64,000 bases of DNA, from NCBI RefSeq assembly GCF_001610895.1, contig NZ_CP011273.1:3906001-3970000 (forward strand), in the 5' to 3' direction. This DNA is from Planctomyces sp. SH-PL62. GTDB taxonomy: Bacteria; Planctomycetota; Planctomycetia; Isosphaerales; Isosphaeraceae. The translations under genes and the position numbers were made by a program. Positions 54,206 to 63,800 of this stretch are shown piece by piece. The notes below the pieces were generated by a model that saw nothing but the letters and a program-made list of their open reading frames with translations, made no database searches and had not been told where the DNA came from. Each line of letters begins with the position of its first letter. Position 1 is the stretch's first letter.

Positions 54206-55090
54206 TCAGGCGGCGCCGGCCTGGGTCGAGGCGTCGAGATCGGAGGGGGGGGGGCAAGCGGGGAGGAGCAGGGTGAAGGTGGAGCCCTGGCCCCTTCGGC
54301 TCTCGGCCCGGATCCGGCCGTGGTGGGCCTCGACGATGTCCCGGCAGACGGCGAGCCCGAGGCCCGTCCCGCCCAGGCCGGCGGCGTCGGGGCCGGTCTT
54401 CGTGGAGAAGAAGGGCTCGAAGATGCTCCTGAGGTGCTCGGGGGCGATCCCCACCCCCTGATCGGCGACGCTCAGCTCGACCATCCGGCCGGAGGGGTCG
54501 ACCGCCAGGCGGAGCCGCAGGACGCCCCCTTCGGGCATGGCCTGGCGGGCGTTGATCAGCAGGTTGATCAGGACCTGCTGGATCTGGATCGCGTTGACCC
54601 TGGCGAAGGGACGACTGGCGATCTGGAGGTCGAGCCGAGCCCGGTTGCGGGTCAGATCCTTGCCGACCAGTCGGAGGACGTCCTCGACCAACCGGCCGAG
54701 GTCGACCGGCTCGCGATGATTCGGGTCGCGTCCCGGCCGGGAGAGTCCGAGCATGCTGCCGGTGATCGTCGTGGCGCGCTGGGCGCCTTCGAGGATCCGC
54801 TTCAGCGCCCGCTCGCGGTAATCGGGGTCGGGGTTGCGGAGGCCGAGCTTGGCGTAGTTGAGGATCGGGGTCAGGGCGTTGTTCAGCTCGTGGAAGACGC
54901 CGCCGGCGAGGATCCCCAGGCTGCTGATCCGTTGCAGCGCCGTGACCTGTCGGCGAAGGGCCTCGACCTGATCCAGGGTCGAAGTCGACTGGTCGGTCTC
55001 GGTCTCGGTCTCGGGCGAGAGCCTGGGCTCGGGCGAGATCGAGAGGGGTTCGACGTGTCGTTCGGCGTGGGATTTGATCATGCGCGACAT
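54206..55090 (-). CDS. soluble sensor histidine kinase
   Basis: 294 residues without membrane spans or a recognisable sensor domain. A short acidic/Thr-rich N-terminus and coiled coil (DQVEALRRQVTALQRISSLG) lead into the HisKA region with phospho-acceptor His67 in GGVFHELNNALTPILNYAKL. The HATPase part has the N box (NLLINARQAMPEGG), G1 (VADQGVGIAPE) and G2 (GGTGLGLAVCRDIV). The NtrB-like FHELNN form is typical of kinases partnering NtrC-type or stand-alone receivers. ATG 55090 has AGGAGG eleven bases upstream. No regulator is adjacent; the receiver gene 4 kb away is a possible partner. Confidence 0.92.
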   Translation of the reverse strand: MSRMIKSHAERHVEPLSISPEPRLSPETETETDQSTSTLDQVEALRRQVTALQRISSLGILAGGVFHELNNALTPILNYAKLGLRNPDPDYRERALKRILEGAQRATTITGSMLGLSRPGRDPNHREPVDLGRLVEDVLRLVGKDLTRNRARLDLQIASRPFARVNAIQIQQVLINLLINARQAMPEGGVLRLRLAVDPSGRMVELSVADQGVGIAPEHLRSIFEPFFSTKTGPDAAGLGGTGLGLAVCRDIVEAHHGRIRAESRRGQGSTFTLLLPACPPPSDLDASTQAGAA

Positions 55091-55272
55091 GGCCCCGGCG
55101 ACCTCCTGACCTGGGTTGGCGACCACTTTTCGTATCGGCTCGAAACGGCGTCGAAATCAGTTTGTCGACGGCTCGGATTCGATCGGACGAAGGGGCGGTG
55201 GGACCAGGGAGGATAGGGGGCGCAGGGCCGTATCTCAGGGTCGCGGCGGCTCGGAAACGGGGGTCGGCCGGG

Positions 55273-56403
55273 TCACTTGAGCTGGGCCGTTTCGCCCTCC
55301 TGGGAGCGGGGGGGATCGGTGGCCTTGACCGGCCATTCCCAGGGGATGAGGCGGATTCCGTTGGACAGGATGACGCGGGGGACGGCGTCGAGGTGGTCGG
55401 CCATGAGGGGCGGGAGGACCTTGCGGCCGTCGCTCCAGTAGCCCAGGTTCGTGAACGCCTCGGAGTCGGCGGCGGCCTCGTCGAGGGTCCGTCCGGCGTA
55501 AGCGGCCTCGAGGGTCTGGTCGGCGACCCGCCAGAACCCGGCGCGGTCCAGCGCGTTGACCTCTCCCATGCTCAACTGGAGGTTGCGGAGGATCCCCTCG
55601 CCGTTGTCGAGCTTCGGATTGGCCCCGGAAGGGGCGGTGTGCTCGGCGATCAGCGGAGGGAAGCCGTGGCGATCCGACCGGAACAGCAGGTATCGCTTCC
55701 GCGAGCGCGGGACCGACGTGGCCTGGGCGAAGATCTGACGGCCTCGCAGGTCGCCGACGAGGACGTCCTCCTCTCCCACCGCGACGACGAGGAGCGTGGA
55801 GGCGGGGATCTCGGAGAGCAACGGCTCGCGGGTGGGGAGGACCTCGCCCGGGAAGAACGCCAGGGTCGCCTTCACCTCGGGGAGCCCGTGGCGAGGGTTG
55901 GCCGAGAGGGCCGCCAGCTGCGCCGCGAGGTTCCCGCCGGCCGAATGGCCGATGAGCGCGAACTTGCCCGGCTCGGGCCGGACGTGCCCGCGACCTCCTT
56001 CGAGGACCACGAGGGCGTCCCGCACCGCGTGCAGGGCGTTGGGGAGGAAGTCGCGGGGGAGGGTTCCCACGTTGTTTTGATAGCGAGGGAAGACGACCGT
56101 CGAGCCGTTGCGGACCAGATGATCGATCCAGGCGCCATAGATGGCGGGATTCACCGAGAACCAGCCGTGGAGGAACACCACCACCGGCGCGCGCTCGGGC
56201 TTGGGGTCGGCGGGCTCATAGAGCAGGTAAGAGCGGGGTCCGGTGCCCATCTCATGTCGAGCCACGCGGCCGTGGGGCGGCGGCGACTCCTCGGCCTTCC
56301 CCCTGGTCGGCCGCGAATTCGGCTCCCCGGCGATCGCGTCGGGGTGGATGTTCAGGATGAGCGCCAACGCGCTCGCGGCGACGATTCGCAACGTGTGGTT
56401 CAT
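55273..56403 (-). CDS. secreted alpha/beta hydrolase (PET hydrolase/chlorophyllase-like)
   Basis: 376 residues with a signal peptide (MNHTLRIVAASALALI, cleavage near IAG). The fold is shown by VVVFLHGWFSVNP (oxyanion region), nucleophile elbow LIGHSAGGNLAAQL, an acidic residue in GEEDVLVGD and the histidine in SDRHGFPP. It resembles dienelactone hydrolase/PETase/chlorophyllase-type lipase folds, but the substrate cannot be named. ATG 56403 is chosen from three close ATGs because AGGG lies six bases upstream. A promoter with a perfect -35 box lies just upstream. Confidence 0.85.
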   Translation of the reverse strand: MNHTLRIVAASALALILNIHPDAIAGEPNSRPTRGKAEESPPPHGRVARHEMGTGPRSYLLYEPADPKPERAPVVVFLHGWFSVNPAIYGAWIDHLVRNGSTVVFPRYQNNVGTLPRDFLPNALHAVRDALVVLEGGRGHVRPEPGKFALIGHSAGGNLAAQLAALSANPRHGLPEVKATLAFFPGEVLPTREPLLSEIPASTLLVVAVGEEDVLVGDLRGRQIFAQATSVPRSRKRYLLFRSDRHGFPPLIAEHTAPSGANPKLDNGEGILRNLQLSMGEVNALDRAGFWRVADQTLEAAYAGRTLDEAAADSEAFTNLGYWSDGRKVLPPLMADHLDAVPRVILSNGIRLIPWEWPVKATDPPRSQEGETAQLK

Positions 56404-56471
56404 GGCCATCCCTGGCATTCACGCCGGACTTCCCGTCCGGCAAGGCCGTTCCATCCCGGTCGAACGACGGG

Positions 56472-56501
56472 ATAGTTTGCCTATCTTGCGCGATCTGTCA
56501 A
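56472..56501 (-). promoter_or_regulatory. promoter of the alpha/beta hydrolase gene
   Basis: On the minus strand TTGACA (56501-56496) is a perfect -35; AACTAT (56477-56472) lies 18 bases downstream. The -35 overlaps the last codons of the dehydrogenase gene. The leader would be about 60 bases. Confidence 0.5.
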
Positions 56502-57586
56502 TCTCGGTGGTCGGTCGATTCTCGGCGCGCGAACGCGCCGATGAAGCAGGGCTTCAGACGTTCGTCCTCATCCAGGAGTGAGATCGCCCGATCGACGGCC
56601 CCTTCTTGAGAAAGGACGGTGTAAAAATCCTCCTTGATCGAAGGGGCGAGCCGGATGGCGCGGGACCATTCGTCTCGGGAGAAGGGATCGTCCCGGATCT
56701 GGTCCCAGAAGCCGGTTTGGTCGAACAGGCGGTCGATGCGCTCGCTCTGATTTCGCTGGAGGAGGCTCATGAGGTAGGTGGCGACTCCGACCTGGAGGCC
56801 GTGGAGGCGCGGCCGCTCGGCGATGGCGTCGAGGGCGTGGGAGATCAGATGCTCGCTGCCGCTGGCCGGTCGCGACGAGCCGCAGATCTCCATGGCGACG
56901 CCGTTGAACATCAGAGACGTGCTCAGCAACTGCGCGCCCTGGATGTCGAACGAGGGTTGTCCCAGGAACTGGTAGACCGTGGCGTCGGAGAGCAGGGCGG
57001 CGAAGTCGTCGACCGGCTCGCCGACGGCGTGGAACGCCAGCTTCCAGTCGTGGATGGCGGTGATCTTCGAGGCCAGGTCGCCGATGCCCGAGAGCCAGAG
57101 GGACCTGGGGGCGTCCTTGCAGACCTCCAGGTCGACCACCACCGCGAACGGCAGCGCCGCGGCCAGCGACTTGCGCCGACCCTGGACGGTCAGGCTCGAT
57201 TGGGGGCTGCAAAACCCGTCGTTCGAGAGCGAGGTCGGCGTGGCGTAGTAGGGGAGCCGGGCCAGGAAGGCGACGTACTTGGCGACGTCCAGGGCCTTCC
57301 CTCCCCCGAGTCCGACGACGGCCTTGATCTCCTTGCGGACGCCCGCGAACAGCTCGGCCGCCCGCTCGAACGAGGCGTCGTCGACCTCGATCCAGTCGTC
57401 GCAGGCGACGCCCTCCGCCGCGAACGATTCCCGCACCCGATCGACGTAGGCCGGGACCATCCCCCGGCTGACGAGCACCATCGCGCGGGAGTGGGCGTTT
57501 CGCTTCAGATAGAGCCCGAGGCGGTCCAGCGCCCCGGACTTGACCCGGACCAGCGAGGGGATCGCGATCTGCGTTTTCAAGGTCAT
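56498..57586 (-). CDS. egsA: sn-glycerol-1-phosphate dehydrogenase (EgsA/AraM family)
   Basis: 362 residues of the iron-containing alcohol dehydrogenase fold. GLGGGKALDVAKY at 92-104 binds the nucleotide; TPTSLSNDGFCSP (117-128), GIGDLASKITAIHDWKLA (167-184), His246 and His262 form the metal and substrate site typical of glycerol-1-phosphate dehydrogenases. The enzyme reduces dihydroxyacetone phosphate to G1P, the backbone of archaeal lipids; bacterial homologues also exist (AraM). The start codon overlaps the stop of the HAD phosphatase (ATGA), with GGAGG immediately before the ATG. Whether it feeds lipid synthesis here is inference. Confidence 0.9.
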   Translation of the reverse strand: MTLKTQIAIPSLVRVKSGALDRLGLYLKRNAHSRAMVLVSRGMVPAYVDRVRESFAAEGVACDDWIEVDDASFERAAELFAGVRKEIKAVVGLGGGKALDVAKYVAFLARLPYYATPTSLSNDGFCSPQSSLTVQGRRKSLAAALPFAVVVDLEVCKDAPRSLWLSGIGDLASKITAIHDWKLAFHAVGEPVDDFAALLSDATVYQFLGQPSFDIQGAQLLSTSLMFNGVAMEICGSSRPASGSEHLISHALDAIAERPRLHGLQVGVATYLMSLLQRNQSERIDRLFDQTGFWDQIRDDPFSRDEWSRAIRLAPSIKEDFYTVLSQEGAVDRAISLLDEDERLKPCFIGAFARRESTDHRD

Positions 57587-58281
57587 CCTCCTTTCGCCAC
57601 CGCGGGCGTCGCTCCGCAGAGTCTTTCGGCGACCTCCGACCAGCGTTCGTAAGGGACGAACCCGAGCCCCTGTTCCGTGAGCGTCCTCGCCAGGTCGCCG
57701 CGGGCGAATCGAAGGGATTCGGGGACGAGCTTGGCCGCCTCCTGGTCCGGGAAGCCGTCGCCGGCGAAAGCGACTCGGCGTCCCTCGCCGAGCCCGTGCC
57801 GGACGACGCCCGCCTTGTCGACCCCCAACTCGTTGCAGAAGAACGGTCCCGGCGGCGGGGGCTCCATCATCAGCCCCCGGCCCGGCTCGAACCGCCCCGG
57901 GTTGGAGTAGACCGGGATGTCGACTCCCGCCTTGCCGAGCAGGATGTCGATGTACCAGGCGCAGCCGGCCGAGGTCACGACCACGTCCCATCCGGCCCGA
58001 TCCAGCTCGCGCAGGCATTCGGCGAGTCGGGGCTCCAGGTGCATCTGGTCCACGACGTTCAGGATCGCCCGCTCGTCGTCCCGGATGTGGGAGAAATAAG
58101 CCTGGAGCGCCTGGAAGTGGGTCAGGCGTCCGGCCCGGTACTCCCCCCAGTAGTCCGGGAGGTCGGCGGGGAGGAGCTGCTTGATCGCGAGTTGGTAGAA
58201 GTCTTCGCGGGTCAGGGTGCCGTCGAAGTCGGTGACCAGCAGGGAACGCGGGGGCGTGGCGGGGCTGGGATCGTGGGACAT
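57583..58281 (-). CDS. HAD-superfamily phosphatase (MtnX/SerB-like)
   Basis: 232 residues. Motif I DFDGTLT at 18-24 (nucleophile Asp18, acid Asp20), motif II in VVVTSAGCAWYID, and motif IV GDGFPDQEAA give a complete HAD active site with a helical cap (about 30-90) like phosphoserine phosphatase or MtnX. It would remove phosphate from a small metabolite. The four-base overlap with the G1P dehydrogenase gene implies a joint pathway; a glycerol-phosphate or a related compound is a reasonable but unproven substrate. The ribosome binding site of ATG 58281 is weak. Confidence 0.85.
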   Translation of the reverse strand: MSHDPSPATPPRSLLVTDFDGTLTREDFYQLAIKQLLPADLPDYWGEYRAGRLTHFQALQAYFSHIRDDERAILNVVDQMHLEPRLAECLRELDRAGWDVVVTSAGCAWYIDILLGKAGVDIPVYSNPGRFEPGRGLMMEPPPPGPFFCNELGVDKAGVVRHGLGEGRRVAFAGDGFPDQEAAKLVPESLRFARGDLARTLTEQGLGFVPYERWSEVAERLCGATPAVAKGG

Positions 58282-58345
58282 TGCATTCGAACTCGGCGAG
58301 GGGGCGAGGGGAGGGACGACGCGCCGTCGAGCCTCGGCTCGTCGA

Positions 58346-58374
58346 CTTGACCGGGGAATCGGGAGCCTCCATAA
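58346..58374 (+). promoter_or_regulatory. sigma70-type promoter of the metal-efflux operon
   Basis: TTGACC (58346-58351) and CATAAT (58369-58374), each matching five of six consensus bases, are exactly 17 bases apart. The transcript start near 58381 gives a 50-base leader before the His-rich gene. This is the best-formed protein-gene promoter in the window. Confidence 0.65.
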
Positions 58375-58430
58375 TAACGGCTAGACGTGGATTTGGGGAT
58401 GCGGCCTGAAACGGGGGGTGGGGAACGAGC

Positions 58431-58955
58431 GTGAGGCGCTGGAATCGGCCGAACAACTTGGTCGCTCGGGCGCTCGGGCTCATCCTGCTGATCCCCGGCC
58501 TGCTCCAGGTTCCGCTCCCCCAGGCGGACTTCCACATCATCCGGCATCATCACGGCGCCGGCGAAGTCTGCCTTCAGCACGACCATCTGCTGAAATGGCA
58601 TCCCCAGGCGGAGGACGGCGAAGGCGTGGCCGTGCTGCACTGGCACTGGCTCCCGCCGAAGTCGCTCGATCCTTCGCTCCTCGACCAGGATGCGCGGATG
58701 TTCCCCGCGCTGCATGCGCACGAGGTCGACGCCCCGCAACCGGACCTGACCGTCGGCCCCATCTTCACGCGCGACAGTCGCGGACGGGACGACGTCCGTG
58801 ACGACCTCGCCGCGAGTCTAGGCTTCGCGCCCGGCGAGGCCGCATGGATAGGCCTTGCACCCCTCCCCCTCGCGCGATCGGCGCCCTGCGCGATCGCGTC
58901 GGATGAGCCTGCGTCCGCGACGCTCCAGTCGCGACTCGTGCGCTGGAATTGCTGA
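58431..58955 (+). CDS. His-rich exported protein, first gene of the RND efflux operon
   Basis: 174 residues. An N-terminal hydrophobic segment (LVARALGLILLIPGLLQVPL) is a signal peptide or anchor. Residues 35-97 contain eleven histidines, among them RHHHG, QHDH, LHWHW and LHAHE, plus one cysteine, which suggests binding of a transition metal. The C-terminus is ordinary and ends with a second cysteine. GTG 58431 has GGGGA about seven bases upstream. Placed directly before the adaptor and pump genes and after a strong promoter, it may be a periplasmic metal-binding accessory. I know no named family. Confidence 0.75.
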   Translation: MRRWNRPNNLVARALGLILLIPGLLQVPLPQADFHIIRHHHGAGEVCLQHDHLLKWHPQAEDGEGVAVLHWHWLPPKSLDPSLLDQDARMFPALHAHEVDAPQPDLTVGPIFTRDSRGRDDVRDDLAASLGFAPGEAAWIGLAPLPLARSAPCAIASDEPASATLQSRLVRWNC

Positions 58956-59199
58956 AGCCTCCAGGCTCGTCGGGGACGCCTGCGCGTTCGTCGTCCAGAC
59001 CCGACCTGGGGAAGCTCTCGTCCGTCCCGGCCGCCCCACGGCCCTCGGACGAATCCGCCCTGGGTTGATCGTACGACGAAGGCCGCCGCGCCGCCCCGCC
59101 GCCTGCCATCCTGCGTGGGGGACCGTTCGCTCGGTCCCGTGCGCCTGCTCTCGACGGGATATGGATGAGGCCCCTTCGGCGATTTCGCGCGGAGTCGTA

Positions 59200-60771
59200 A
59201 TGATGTCGATCGCTCTGTCTCAGCGTCAGCCGACGCACCGAAGTTCCTGGTGGACGCTGGCGCCGTGGATCGCCTCGGGCGTCCTGCTCATCGTGCTGGC
59301 GCTCCACCTGACGATGGACCTACCCGGCCATCTCACCCGGATCGGCGCGGCTTCGGCCGCGGCCGTGGAAGCAACTCGGGCCGCCGACGTCGCCTCGCCC
59401 GGGCGAGCGGACGGCCCGCCGACGGTCCACCTGTCGCCGTCGAAGGTCGAGGCGGCCGGTATCACCGTCGCCAAGGTGGGCGTCGAGCAGCTGCCGACCG
59501 AACTGGGCGTGGCCGGTCGGATCGAGGTCAACGCGGACCGTCGGGTCGAGATTCGCTCGCGGGCCGCGGGCATCGTCCGCGAGGTTCACGTCCTGCTCGG
59601 CCGGAAGGTCAAGAAGGGCGATCCGCTGGTCACGCTGGACAGTCCCGACGTCGGCACCGCGCGGCTCAACCTCCGAGCCCGCCAGCGCGAGCTGCTCACG
59701 GCGAGGGTCGAGGCCGCGTGGAAGGAGGACATCGCCGGGACCGTCGCTCGGCTGATCCCGGAGATCTCCAAGGGGGTCGACCCCGGGGTGCTGGAGAAGC
59801 AATTCGCCGACAAGCCCCTGGGCTCGTTCCGCGGCCTCCTCCTCCAGACCTACTCCGAGTTCGACATCGCCACCCATGAGGAGGAGAAGACCCTCAACCT
59901 CCGCAGCCAGAACGTCATCGGCGAGCATCCGGCCATCGTCGCCCGGCACACGCGGCAGGGCCTCCAGGCCAAGCTCTACTCCACGATCGAGCAGGCCCGG
60001 TTCGACGCCGAACAGCAGCGACGGCTCGCCGACCAGGCCCTCAAGCTGGCCGAGTCGGCGGTCGTCGACGCCGGCCAGCGGCTGCGCATCCTGGGCGTCG
60101 ACGAGGACATCCAGGAGCTCCTGGACCACGCCGACCGGGCCCAGGACGCCGCGAGGGACGAGGACGTGACGGCCTATCGCATCGTCGCGCCCTTCGACGG
60201 CACGATCATCACCAAGTCGGCCGTCCCCAGCCAGCGGGCCGATCCCATCGACATGCTGTTCGTCCTGGCCGACCTGAGCAACGTCTGGGTCACGGCCAAC
60301 ATCCCCGAATCCGACCTCGCCAAGATCCCCACGATCAAGGGGGGGACCGTCCGGCTCACCGCCACCGCGTTTCCCGATCGGATCTTCGAGGCCGAACTCC
60401 TCTCCGTCGGCGCGATGCTCGACCCGACGACGCGGACGGTCCCGCTCCTGGCGCGGACCGAGAACCCGGATGGACTGCTCCGACCGGGGATGTTCACGCG
60501 GATCCTCTTCGACGGCCCGGCCGCCGAGCCCGCGTTGACGATCCCGTCGGCCGCGATCGTCGAGATCGAGGGCCGCACGGCCGTCTTCCAGCCCGGCGGC
60601 GGCCCGACCGAGGCCCCGTCGTTCGCCCTCCGCAACATCGACGTCGGCCGGCGAGTCGGCGACCGGGTCGTCGTCGCGTCGGGGCTTCGCGAGGGGGACG
60701 CCGTCGTCGCCAAGGGCGCCTTCGTCCTCAAGAGCGAGCTGATCCTCGAGAACGAGCCCGAGGAAGACTGA
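59200..60771 (+). CDS. RND efflux periplasmic adaptor, CzcB/CusB-type
   Basis: 523 residues, a membrane fusion protein. One membrane anchor lies at about 18-41. The lipoyl half-motifs are seen (RSRAAGIVREVHVLLGRKVKKGDPLVTLDSPD, then YRIVAPFDGTIITKSAV), flanking a long alpha-hairpin of about 170 residues, then beta-barrel and membrane-proximal domains (LADLSNVWVTANIPESDLAKI, PGMFTRILFDG). The hairpin is longer than usual. GGAG lies five bases before ATG 59200 (eight before ATG 59203). It bridges the inner-membrane pump encoded 71 bases downstream to an outer membrane channel not seen here. Confidence 0.9.
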   Translation: MMSIALSQRQPTHRSSWWTLAPWIASGVLLIVLALHLTMDLPGHLTRIGAASAAAVEATRAADVASPGRADGPPTVHLSPSKVEAAGITVAKVGVEQLPTELGVAGRIEVNADRRVEIRSRAAGIVREVHVLLGRKVKKGDPLVTLDSPDVGTARLNLRARQRELLTARVEAAWKEDIAGTVARLIPEISKGVDPGVLEKQFADKPLGSFRGLLLQTYSEFDIATHEEEKTLNLRSQNVIGEHPAIVARHTRQGLQAKLYSTIEQARFDAEQQRRLADQALKLAESAVVDAGQRLRILGVDEDIQELLDHADRAQDAARDEDVTAYRIVAPFDGTIITKSAVPSQRADPIDMLFVLADLSNVWVTANIPESDLAKIPTIKGGTVRLTATAFPDRIFEAELLSVGAMLDPTTRTVPLLARTENPDGLLRPGMFTRILFDGPAAEPALTIPSAAIVEIEGRTAVFQPGGGPTEAPSFALRNIDVGRRVGDRVVVASGLREGDAVVAKGAFVLKSELILENEPEED

Positions 60772-60842
60772 CCCGCCGCCCCCGTCGCATCCTCCCCCTC
60801 CAGGCCCCCGCGCCCGAAAACCGTCCCCACGATGGGAAGCCC

Positions 60843-63800
60843 ATGCTCAACGCCATCATCGAGTGGTCGCTCAACAACCGCTTCTTCGTCCTGGCCGGCA
60901 CGGCCCTGGTCGCGGGGATGGGCGTCTTCGCGGCGCTTCACCTGCCGATCGACGCGGTCCCCGACCTGACCAACGTCCAGGTTCAGGTCATCACGGAGGC
61001 CCCGGCCCTATCGCCGCTGGAGGTGGAGTCGCTCCTGTCGTTCCCGGTCGAGGCGGCCATGAGCGGCCTGCCGGACGTCGAGCAGATCCGATCGGTCTCC
61101 AAGTTCGGGATCTCGGTCGTGACGATCGTGTTCCACGAGGGGACCGACATCCTCCGAGCCCGGCAGCTCGTCAGCGAGCGCATCCCCCGCGCCGCGGAGG
61201 CGATCCCCGCGAACTACGGCAAGCCGACCCTGGGGCCGATCGCCACCGCGCTGGGGGAGGTCTTCCAGTTCCAGGTGAAGGCCGCGGCCGGGTCCGGGAT
61301 CACGGCGATGGAGCTGCGGTCGATCCTCGATTGGTTCGTCGCCTATCAGCTCCGCAAGGTGCCCGGCGTCACCGAGATCAACGCCCACGGCGGCGAGCTG
61401 AAGACCTATCAGGTCGAGGTCGACCCGGACAAGCTGGGCCCGTACAAGCTCTCGATCACCGACCTCTTCCAGGCCCTCCGCGACAACAACGCCAACGTCG
61501 GCGGCGGCTACCTCGTCCACGAGGGGGAGGCCCGCTACATCCGGGGCGTGAGCCAGGCCCGGTCGTCGGAGGACATCGCGGCGATCGTGGTCGACGAGCG
61601 CGACGGCGTGCCGGTCACCATCGGCAGCGTGGCTTCGGTCCACCCCGCGGCCATGATCCGCTCCGGGGTGGCCACCCGCGACGGTGAGGGCGAGGTCGTC
61701 GTCGGCCTGGTCATGATGCTCATCGGCCAGAACGGACGCCGCGTGGTCGAGGACGTGAAGGCCGAGATCGCCGAGCTCCAGAATTCGCTCCCCGAGGGGG
61801 TGACGATCGAGGCCCTCTACGACCGCACCCACCTGATCAGCGACACGCTGGACACCGTCCTGCACAACCTGACCGCGGGGGGCGTGCTGGTCATCGTCGT
61901 CCTGCTGGTGATGCTGGGGAACCTCCGGGGCGGCCTGATCGTGGCCCTGGCGATCCCGCTCTCGATGCTGTTCGCGGCCGACGTGATGTACATGACCGGC
62001 GTCTCGGCCAGCCTGATGAGCCTGGGCGCGATCGACTTCGGCCTGATCGTCGACAGCTCGGTCATCATGGTCGAGAACTGCGTGCGCCGGCTCTCCCACG
62101 AGGGGGGGACGAGGCCCAAGCAGGAGATCATCCTCGACGCCGCCGTGGAGGTCCGCAAGCCGACCATGTACGGCGAGCTGATCATCGCCATCGTCTATCT
62201 GCCGATCCTGGCGCTCCAGGGGCAGGAGGGGAAGCTGTTCCGACCGATGGCCCTGACCGTGATCTTCGCGCTGGCGGGCTCGCTGATCCTCTCATTGACC
62301 TTCATGCCGGTGATGGCCTCGCTGGGGCTCAGCTCGAAGCCGAGGGAGAAGGAGCTCTGGCTGATCCGCGGGATCAAGCGATTCTACGTGCCGATCCTCG
62401 ACGTCTTCATCGCGCGGCCGTTCCTGGCCATGGGGACGGCCCTCGCGCTGATCGGCGTGAGTCTGCCGATCGGCGCCAACCTCGGGGCCGAATTCATGCC
62501 CAAGCTCAACGAGGGCGATCTCCTGGTCGAAGCCGTGCAGATCCCCTCGGCGCCGCTGGAGCGGGCCGTGACGATCTCCACCCAGATCGAGAACCTCCTC
62601 AAGGAATTCCCCGAGGTGCGGACGGTCTTCTGCAAGACGGGCCGGCCCGAGATCGCCAACGACGTGATGGGCGTCCACCAGACCGACGTCTGGACCATGC
62701 TCAAACCCCGCGAGGAGTGGCGCGAGGGGATGACGCGAGACCGCCTCATCGAGGAGATGGACGCGGCCCTCTCCGAGAACGTCCCCGGCGTGAAGTTCGG
62801 CTTCAGCCAGCCGATCGAGATGCGGGTCAACGAGCTGGTGGCGGGCGTCAAGAGCGACGTCGCCGCCCTGATCTACGGCCCCGACCTCGACGTCCTCCGC
62901 CGCAAGGCGGCCGAGATCGAGCGCGTCCTTTCCCGGATCCCCGGCGCGCACGACGTGAAGGTCCCCTCGGCGGGGCGGCTGCCGCTCCTGAAGATCGCCG
63001 TCCGCCGCGATCAGCTCGCCCGCTACGGCATCAAGGCGTCGGACGTGCTCGACATCGTCTCGGCCCTGGGCGGGACGACCGTCGGCACGGTGTTCGAGGG
63101 CCAGATCCGCCGCCCCTTGCAGATCCGCCTGCCGCTCTCGTGGCGCGACGACGCCGAGAAGATCGGCTCGATCCGGGTGATCGACTCCCTGGGCCGTCCG
63201 ATCCCGCTCAAGGACCTGACCGACATCACCATGGAGGAGGGCCCCAGCGAGGTCGAGCGCGAGAACATCGAACGCCGGGCCTACGTCGGCGTGAACGTCC
63301 GGGGCCGCGACATGGCGGGGTTCGTCCACGAGGCCGAGCGGGCGATCGCGGAGCAGGTGGACCTTCCCGCCGGTTACATCCTCCGCTGGGGCGGGCAGTT
63401 CGAGCACCTGGAATCGGCCGAGAAGCGGCTCCTGGTCGTCGCGTCGGTCGCGCTGGTGTTGTTGTTCCTGCTCCTCTACAGCTCGTTCAAGTCGATGCGG
63501 CTGTCGCTCCTGATCTTCACCGCCGTGCCGACCGCGGCGACCGGCGGCGTGTTCGCGCTGGCCGCGCGGGGGCTGCCGTTCTCGATCTCGGCGGCCGTCG
63601 GCTTCATCGCGCTGTTCGGCGTGGCCGTGCTCAACGGCCTGGTCTGGGTCAGCGCCGTGGAACACCTGCGACACGACGGCCACGAGTCCCACGACGCCGC
63701 GCGGGAGGCGTCCATCGTCCGCCTCCGCCCGATCCTGATGACGGCCCTGGTCGCCGGCCTGGGCTTCATCCCGATGGCCCTCGCCACCACCCCCGGCGCC

